Below, in pieces: positions 1 through 4,099 of a stretch of 7,992 nt of DNA (position 1 is the stretch's first letter; each line of letters starts with the position of its first letter). This stretch comes from Sulfitobacter sp. Lineage in GTDB: Bacteria; Pseudomonadota; Alphaproteobacteria; Rhodobacterales; Rhodobacteraceae. Below the pieces are notes generated by a model. The model was not told where the DNA came from. It saw nothing but the letters and a program-made list of their open reading frames with translations, and ran no database searches. The position numbers and the translations under genes are program-made. Location: assembly GCA_024636405.1 (NCBI GenBank), contig JAGXHC010000217.1, forward strand, positions 1-7,992, read 5' to 3'.

Positions 1-2
1 CG

Positions 3-161
3 CCAGACCAGCTTGCGCGGCGTATTGCGGTTGGTGATCAGGCTTTGAAGCTCAGATCGGTCGGCGGGGCCAAGGTAAAGGCAGATGTCATCGCGTCTCA
101 TCCCACGAATATCGCACATCGAGAAGACATTGGGAATCTTCTGTCAGGCGGCGAACACTAG
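3..161 (+). CDS. possible 3' end of an unidentified protein (5' end outside the window)
   Basis: A reading frame enters from the left edge and stays open for 52 codons before a TAG stop at 159-161. The visible C-terminus begins PDQLARRIAVGDQALKLRS, includes VIASHPTNIAHREDIGNLL and ends SGGEH. The residue composition is protein-like and hydrophilic, with no membrane segment, but I recognise no family and third-position GC is only moderate. It may be a genuine gene end, an eroded gene, or chance: a second frame on the same strand is also open across much of 85-300. The next intact gene starts about 310 bp downstream on the same strand, so there is no sign of an operon with it. Confidence 0.3.
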   Translation, partial: PDQLARRIAVGDQALKLRSVGGAKVKADVIASHPTNIAHREDIGNLLSGGEH

Positions 162-471
162 ATCAGGTCAACGACTGTTTGGTAAAAAGACGATGGTGCT
201 GGCGAGCGAAGGTGTAAAGCGCACGTGGCAATTGCGGACCGATTACAGGAGTCCGCGCTACATGATGCGGATCAGCGACCTGCCGGTCGTGCGGCGATGA
301 TGGTCAAATTCAGTCGACAGCGTGCAAACCACTGCTTCGGAAATACTGAAATCTGCTAACGCTCGAACCTTTTGACGCACGGGAACCGAAATCGGTCAAC
401 GCAGATGGACGGCGAATTTGCCATTGATGCCGGGCCTGAGGACGCGATACTGCCACCGCAGGGAGTCCTCG
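162..471. other. gene-poor stretch upstream of rarD, partly decayed coding sequence
   Basis: About 310 bp separate the possible gene end at 161 from the rarD start. The stretch contains copy A of a relic repeat (241-303) and otherwise no convincing gene. The frame open from 85 to 300 ends in that relic and is probably debris rather than a working gene. A small inverted repeat, ACCGAaaTCGGT, lies around 386-397. I see no clear sigma-70 promoter for rarD here. A purine-rich GGAG ribosome binding site stands just before rarD. Confidence 0.4.
241..303 (+). repeat. relic repeat copy A: 3' end of a lost coding sequence
   Basis: These 63 bp align without gaps to 1456-1518, with 50 of 63 bases identical. 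Read in the frame that ends at the TGA at 298-300, the peptide is DYRSPRYMMRISDLPVVRR. The partner copy reads DHRSQRYMTRISDLPVVR before its stop. Nine of the 13 differences are synonymous, which is the signature of two diverged copies of one protein-coding 3' end rather than of a regulatory DNA element. Similarity stops abruptly at 304, just past the stop codon. I do not recognise the parent protein. The two copies bracket the rarD gene in direct orientation. Confidence 0.6.
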
Positions 472-1434
472 ATGCGCAATTCCGATAGTCTGATCGAAAA
501 GTCTGCTGGCGACACGCCGCAAGGACTGGCCTTTGCAGTGACGGCTTACGTCCTATGGGGTTTCCTGCCCCTTTATATGAAACTCGTGGCGCATATGTCC
601 GCCGCCGAGGTCGTGGCGCACCGGGTTATCTGGTCTTTGCCGATCGCGGTCGTCGTGCTTGTGGTCCTGCGCCGCACGTCCGATGTGCGCGATGCGTTGC
701 GATCTCCAAGGGTGCTGGCGATGGCTTGTGTGACGGCGGCATTGATTTCCGTAAACTGGGGCATCTATGTCTGGGCCATCTCGGCGGGTCACGCGTTGGA
801 TGCGGCTTTGGGATACTACATTAATCCATTGTTCAGCATTTTGCTTGGTGCCGTATTGCTAGGAGAGCGTCTGTCACGGTTCCAGCTGGCTGCAATTGCC
901 TTGGCTGTCGGGGCAGTGTTGGTCCTGACATTTGACGCAGGCGGTATCCCTTGGGTATCCCTTGGCCTGATGTTCTCGTGGGGATTTTATGCCTTGGCGA
1001 AAAAGAGCCTGCCGATTGGGCCCAATCAAGGGTTCCTGCTGGAAGTCCTGATCCTGATCGGACCGGCATTAGTTTATTTTGCGTATCTTGCGGGCACCGG
1101 ACAGTCGCACTTTGCGGATGGATCGGGCAAGGATACCTGGCTGTTGATCGGCTGCGGTGTCGTGACTGCCGTCCCCCTGATGATCTATGCGAATGGCGCA
1201 AAACTACTACGGCTGTCGACCATCGCCATTCTTCAATACATCGCACCCACTATGATTTTCCTAATTGCAGTTTTTGCGTTCAACGAACCGTTCGGTTGGG
1301 CGCGCATGATTGCGTTCCCAATGATCTGGATTGCACTGGTAATCTATTCTGCTTCGATGCTCAGTCAGATGCGCGGCAAGGGCGACAGCACCGAAGGCCA
1401 AGAAGCCAAAATGCATGTAAGCATTGACCAGTAA
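472..1434 (+). CDS. rarD: EamA-family permease, RarD type
   Basis: A 320-residue inner-membrane protein of the drug/metabolite transporter superfamily. RarD-branch hallmarks are visible: AYVLWGFLPLYMKL near residues 25-38, EVVAHRVIWS at 46-55, NWGIYVWAI at 95-103, GYYINPLFSILLG at 114-126, LQYIAPT at 254-260 and NEPF at 271-274. About ten hydrophobic segments are expected, in two EamA repeats, followed by a short polar cytoplasmic tail. RarD was first named for chloramphenicol sensitivity, but the substrate of most members is unknown; export or uptake of small metabolites is the usual assumption. The ATG at 472 was preferred to an in-frame ATG at 418 because GGAG sits six bases before it and the family motifs begin shortly after; the extra upstream residues look unrelated. 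It converges with the hicAB operon and is flanked by the two relic repeat copies. Confidence 0.9.
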   Translation: MRNSDSLIEKSAGDTPQGLAFAVTAYVLWGFLPLYMKLVAHMSAAEVVAHRVIWSLPIAVVVLVVLRRTSDVRDALRSPRVLAMACVTAALISVNWGIYVWAISAGHALDAALGYYINPLFSILLGAVLLGERLSRFQLAAIALAVGAVLVLTFDAGGIPWVSLGLMFSWGFYALAKKSLPIGPNQGFLLEVLILIGPALVYFAYLAGTGQSHFADGSGKDTWLLIGCGVVTAVPLMIYANGAKLLRLSTIAILQYIAPTMIFLIAVFAFNEPFGWARMIAFPMIWIALVIYSASMLSQMRGKGDSTEGQEAKMHVSIDQ

Positions 1435-1455
1435 AAACGTCTTGAAACTTTGCAC

Positions 1456-1518
1456 GATCACAGAAGCCAGCGTTATATGACGCGAATCAGCGATCTACCC
1501 GTCGTGAGGTGATGATGG
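1456..1518 (+). repeat. relic repeat copy B: 3' end of a lost coding sequence
   Basis: This is the diverged direct repeat of 241-303, lying 21 bp past the rarD stop. It is in the same reading frame as rarD (whose TAA is at 1432-1434) and ends with TGA at 1510-1512, where copy A has CGA and stops one codon later. Its other end lies only four bases from the hicB stop codon. No start codon, ribosome site or upstream body of the gene is present, so it is a fragment. Its proximity to the ends of rarD and hicB suggests a junction of past rearrangements. Confidence 0.6.
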
Positions 1519-1522
1519 GGCC

Positions 1523-1918
1523 TCACGCTCCGCGCCCGATAATCAGGCTTTGAGCCGCGAGTGCGAGGAACGCGGAGCGGGTCAGGTGCGCATCCTTCGC
1601 GGCCATGTCAATTGCAGCCAGGGTGCCGACATCGAGACTGATATTCACGCGCGTCTGACGGGTCGTGCGCTGGATGAACGGCACAGCGATCAGCATTGCG
1701 CCGTCCTGCAGGTCCGCCGCCACGTCGTCGCGCACGGCGTCCAGCCCACGCGGGGTCACGGCGTCCTGATCCTCGAACCACAGATCAAGGGCTTCGGCGG
1801 CATTGGGTATCGCGTCAGCCAGATCGTCCGCCGCGGAAAAACACCCCGGCACATCTGGAAAACTGATACCATATGCGCTGTCGTTCTCTTTGTGGACAAG
1901 GGCGAGAAACACTTTCAT
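1523..1918 (-). CDS. hicB: HicB-type antitoxin
   Basis: A 131-residue antitoxin of the HicAB type II toxin-antitoxin system, which binds and neutralises HicA and represses the operon. The N-terminal partially degraded RNase-H-like domain is clear: ALVHKENDSAYGISFPDVPGCFSA at the start (roughly residues 6-29), then AIPNAAEALDLWFED. The C-terminal part (about 90-123, RVNISLDVGTLAAIDMAA then TRSAFLALAA) looks like a ribbon-helix-helix DNA-binding domain. The start at 1918 is preferred because GGAGG lies five bases before it and MKVFLALVHK is where family members begin. An alternative ATG at 1930 overlaps the hicA TAA in a TAATG arrangement and would add four residues. It follows hicA with an 11-bp gap, so translation is probably coupled. 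Confidence 0.9.
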   Translation of the reverse strand: MKVFLALVHKENDSAYGISFPDVPGCFSAADDLADAIPNAAEALDLWFEDQDAVTPRGLDAVRDDVAADLQDGAMLIAVPFIQRTTRQTRVNISLDVGTLAAIDMAAKDAHLTRSAFLALAAQSLIIGRGA

Positions 1919-1929
1919 GGGAGCCTCCA

Positions 1930-2112
1930 TTATATCCAGCCGACGGTTTTGGCGATGCTGCGGGCCGTGCCGGTCGGCAGATCTTTCTTGGGATGCGGAA
2001 CAATCACCGTCACATCGCCCTTGCGAAACTTGTGGTGCGATCCTTTGACGGATACCAGCGTCCAGCCTTCACTGACAAGCCGCCTGGTGATGTCTTTGCT
2101 GTTTCGCTCCAT
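1930..2112 (-). CDS. hicA: HicA-type toxin (mRNA interferase)
   Basis: A 60-residue toxin with the double-stranded-RNA-binding-like HicA fold, which cleaves mRNA or blocks translation when not held by HicB. Family signatures are complete: GSHHKF at residues 24-29 containing the active-site histidine, and PHPKKDLP at 39-46, followed by GTARSIAK. The N-terminus MERNSKDI matches the usual HicA start, so the ATG at 2112 is trusted despite no Shine-Dalgarno sequence in front of it. The length is normal and no residue is obviously missing, so the toxin looks functional. It is first in the operon, ahead of its antitoxin, as is usual for hicAB. Confidence 0.92.
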   Translation of the reverse strand: MERNSKDITRRLVSEGWTLVSVKGSHHKFRKGDVTVIVPHPKKDLPTGTARSIAKTVGWI

Positions 2113-2129
2113 GTGTATTTATATACACA
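2112..2129. promoter_or_regulatory. 18-bp palindromic operator, probable HicB site
   Basis: The plus strand reads TGTGTATttatATACACA, a perfect 7-bp inverted repeat around a 4-bp centre. It covers the whole predicted -10 box and ends on the first base of the hicA start codon. HicB antitoxins with DNA-binding C-termini are known to repress their own operon at palindromes near the promoter, so this is the obvious autoregulatory site. A bound repressor here would block RNA polymerase directly. The identity of the binder is inferred from position. Confidence 0.65.
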
Positions 2130-2148
2130 AACTTTCTACTGTGGTCAA
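2120..2148 (-). promoter_or_regulatory. predicted sigma-70 promoter of hicAB
   Basis: On the minus strand a -35 box TTGACC (2143-2148) is separated by exactly 17 bp from a -10 box TATATA (2120-2125). Transcription would start about 6-8 bases further on, at roughly 2112-2114, which is at or within a base or two of the hicA ATG. That agrees with the missing ribosome binding site and predicts a leaderless or nearly leaderless mRNA. Promoter boxes are read by eye; the start site is inferred. Confidence 0.6.
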
Positions 2149-2205
2149 ACCGAAAGGATCACTTTCTGGACAGCTTCGACGCGCTACTGGGAGCCAGCGC
2201 ATGTC

Positions 2206-2210
2206 ATTAA
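2206..2210. repeat. IS target-site duplication, left copy (ATTAA)
   Basis: ATTAA directly abuts the left inverted repeat at 2211 and is repeated exactly after the right inverted repeat at 3966-3970. IS1380-family elements generate 4-5 bp duplications, often AT-rich. A perfect pair indicates simple insertion without later rearrangement of the flanks. Confidence 0.8.
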
Positions 2211-2225
2211 CCCGGATTATTCATC
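2211..2225 (+). repeat. left terminal inverted repeat of the IS
   Basis: CCCGGATTATTCATC pairs with the right end at 3951-3965 with two mismatches (positions 5 and 14 of the repeat). It begins directly after the ATTAA duplication. Confidence 0.8.
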
Positions 2226-2243
2226 CAAATCGTTTCGTGAAGG

Positions 2244-2271
2244 TTGCGTGCGCCTGAAAGCGGCGTAGAAT
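2244..2271 (+). promoter_or_regulatory. possible transposase promoter
   Basis: TTGCGT (2244-2249) and TAGAAT (2266-2271) are 16 bp apart inside the left end of the IS. The -10 box matches consensus at five of six bases and the -35 box at three. This would start transcription near 2279, about 35 bp ahead of the transposase ATG. Weak IS promoters of this kind are common; the call is by eye. Confidence 0.4.
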
Positions 2272-2313
2272 CAAGCTGTTGAAACAAAATCCGCAGCAGC
2301 CACGGACGCACGC

Positions 2314-3735
2314 ATGGGTGAAACGCTACGACCGGTCGCGACCGGATTCAACCGCTCTCTGACAATCGAAACGCGGGCGGAAAGATTGACCGGCGACCCC
2401 GGCGCAGTGCTGCTTCGGGAGGTGCTGGACGCGACCGGTATCGTCCCGTGGATGGCGGCGCAGATGAAGGATGATCGCCGCCAGGCCGACGTCATCCACG
2501 ATCTTCCGTCCCTACTTCGGACCATGGTGCTGTTGGCAGGCCAGGGCTGGCAGGATCACGACGATGCCGACGCGCTGCGGCACGATCCCGCGATGCGCCT
2601 CGCGGTCAGTTCCTCAGCCGGGCTGACGCCGCTGACGGGAGAGGCCGGTCTTGCATCGCAGCCAACATTGTCGCGCTGCACGGCGATGCTGGCGCGTCCC
2701 GAGAACCGACAGGTTCTGCGCGAGGCGGCGCTCGAACTCGCCGGCCGCAACCTGCGCGCCGAGAACGGTGGCGTGCGGCGCACCCGCATTACGTTGGACG
2801 TGGACAGTTTGCCGGTCGAGGTCCACGGCCACCAGCCGAAGGCGGAGTGGAACGGCCATTATCGGGCCCGGATCTATCATCCGCTCATCACCTCCATCGC
2901 CGAAACCGGCGACATGCTCGACGCCCGCCTTCGGCCGGGTAATGTCGGCACCGCTGATGGTGCGCTGGATGTCATCCTCGACGTCGTCGATCGCGCCGAG
3001 GCAAGCCTGTGCAAAATCACCACCGTGCGTATCGACGCGGGCTTTCCGTCCGGGACGCTCATGGCGGGGCTCGATAAACGTGGTGTCCAATATGTTGCCC
3101 GTCTGCGCGCCAACCCCGCACTCGACAGGCTGGCCGCGCCGCGCATGAAGCGACCAGCAGGTCGGCGACCGACAGAGCCACGGATGTGGACCCATGAAAT
3201 GGAATATCAGGCCAGCACCTGGGATGAGCCCCGCCGCGTCGTGCTCGTGGTCAAGGAGCGGCCCGACGACCTGTTGCTCGACCGGTTCTTCCTCGTCACC
3301 TCGATCTCGCGTTTCCAGATGAATGGCCTGGCCCTGCTGGAGCATTACCGCCAGCGCGGCAAGGCCGAGGGGCATATGGGCGAGTTGATGGACGTGCTGG
3401 CGCCCACCCTGTCCTCGACCAACCGGCCGAAGACCCACCTGCGCGGCAAAAAGCCAAAGACGGCGGCGCCCGCTGTCGATGCCTTCGCCTGCAACGAGGT
3501 GCGGCTGCTGATCGCCATGCTGGCCTACCAGACCATGCATGTGGCCCGCCGCGCCATGGCGCGCGCGACCGGCTCGCCGTGGAGCCTGCGCCGCTTGCGC
3601 GAGCGCGTTTTGCGCGGCGGCGGACGTCTTGTCATCTCGGCCCGCCGCATGACCCTGATCCTCGCCGAAGCCGTGGCGCCATTCTGGGCGGTCCTCTGGC
3701 CGCAGATACAGACCCTGCGCGGCGCGAGTCCATGA
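2314..3735 (+). CDS. IS1380-family DDE transposase
   Basis: A 473-residue transposase, normal for the family, with no internal stop or frameshift. An RNase-H-like DDE core is recognisable: LDVDSLPVEVHGHQ with the first acidic residue at D162 or D164, VRIDAGF with D241, and HYRQRGKAEGHMGEL with E352. The conserved AEWNGHY and the basic C-terminal region (RRLRERVLRGGGRLVISAR) are typical of IS1380 relatives from Rhodobacterales and other alphaproteobacteria. It would cut and rejoin the 15-bp ends of its own element. No strong ribosome site precedes the ATG, which fits low-level expression. Its codon use is markedly GC-rich compared with the adenylation-reductase gene next to it, as expected for a mobile gene. 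Confidence 0.93.
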   Translation: MGETLRPVATGFNRSLTIETRAERLTGDPGAVLLREVLDATGIVPWMAAQMKDDRRQADVIHDLPSLLRTMVLLAGQGWQDHDDADALRHDPAMRLAVSSSAGLTPLTGEAGLASQPTLSRCTAMLARPENRQVLREAALELAGRNLRAENGGVRRTRITLDVDSLPVEVHGHQPKAEWNGHYRARIYHPLITSIAETGDMLDARLRPGNVGTADGALDVILDVVDRAEASLCKITTVRIDAGFPSGTLMAGLDKRGVQYVARLRANPALDRLAAPRMKRPAGRRPTEPRMWTHEMEYQASTWDEPRRVVLVVKERPDDLLLDRFFLVTSISRFQMNGLALLEHYRQRGKAEGHMGELMDVLAPTLSSTNRPKTHLRGKKPKTAAPAVDAFACNEVRLLIAMLAYQTMHVARRAMARATGSPWSLRRLRERVLRGGGRLVISARRMTLILAEAVAPFWAVLWPQIQTLRGASP

Positions 3736-3950
3736 GTCCCCGCCCGGCGCCTATACCATCAGACCGCCTACAACGCCTTCGGGCGCCCTGAACGCATGCG
3801 CATCGGCGCCGCAAGTTCCACGTTCTGGATGCCGGAAATACATCGTTAGCAATAAAGCTGCGAAACACCGTCAGCGCTCGCATCGGTGCCGACTGTGCGT
3901 GCTGCCTAAACCGCCCTCAACCCGACATTGGCAGCCCCCAAGGCCATCCC

Positions 3951-3965
3951 GGTGAATAATGCGGG
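3951..3965 (-). repeat. right terminal inverted repeat of the IS
   Basis: Read on the minus strand as CCCGCATTATTCACC, matching the left end at 13 of 15 positions. It is followed at once by the ATTAA duplication. Confidence 0.8.
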
Positions 3966-3970
3966 ATTAA
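3966..3970. repeat. IS target-site duplication, right copy (ATTAA)
   Basis: The exact repeat of 2206-2210, next to the right inverted repeat. Confidence 0.8.
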
Positions 3971-4099
3971 ACATAGTTCTGCTTTCTGCGGTTTACGACG
4001 CAACAGTATTTTGCACCTTGAACTCCAGAAGGGATCATACAACTTAGGCCCCGATATCGTTATTTCAGGCAGTAGCGTCGCTATCATTCCATCGAAAAG
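3971..4099 (+). promoter_or_regulatory. leader region of the adenylation-reductase gene
   Basis: This short AT-richer stretch between the IS and the GTG start must hold whatever native promoter remains for the downstream gene. A loose candidate is TTGCAC (about 4012-4017) with TCATAC (about 4036-4041) 18 bp away, but neither box is strong. The IS insertion has removed contact with anything that lay further upstream. An AAAAGG purine run touches the GTG at 4100 and may be the ribosome site for a TTG start at 4112 instead. Confidence 0.25.

Larger units (their letters stand above)
2211..3965 (+). mobile_element. complete IS1380-family insertion sequence
   Basis: A 1755-bp element carrying one full-length transposase gene in the plus direction. 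Its ends are 15-bp imperfect inverted repeats, CCCGGATTATTCATC on the left and CCCGCATTATTCACC as the reverse complement of the right end (13 of 15 identical). They are flanked by a perfect ATTAA duplication. About 103 bp of non-coding sequence precede the transposase and about 230 bp follow it. The element appears more GC-rich than the flanking intergenic DNA, which fits acquisition. The intact frame, matching ends and exact duplication point to a recent insertion. It sits between the hicAB promoter and the adenylation-reductase gene without touching either coding region. Confidence 0.88.

Noticed and set aside
85..300. A 71-codon plus-strand frame as a small gene
   Set aside because: Only its last 20 codons have support (the relic repeat); the upstream part has no ribosome site and overlaps another open frame.
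1526..1579. CGCTCCGCG / CGCGGAGCG inverted repeat near the hicB 3' end, as a terminator
   Set aside because: The arms are 36 bases apart, lie within hicB coding sequence and are not followed by a T-run; likely a chance result of GC-rich codons.
1550..2268. Long plus-strand open frames across the hicAB region
   Set aside because: They lie antisense to hicA and hicB, whose proteins carry clear family motifs; the opposite frames show no recognisable domain.
2614..3540. A 308-codon minus-strand open frame inside the IS
   Set aside because: It is antisense to a complete transposase in GC-rich sequence, where long shadow frames are expected, and it has no recognisable motif.
3736..3965. The 230-bp non-coding right part of the IS as a passenger gene
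   Set aside because: No frame of useful length with a plausible start exists; it appears to be the untranslated end of the element.
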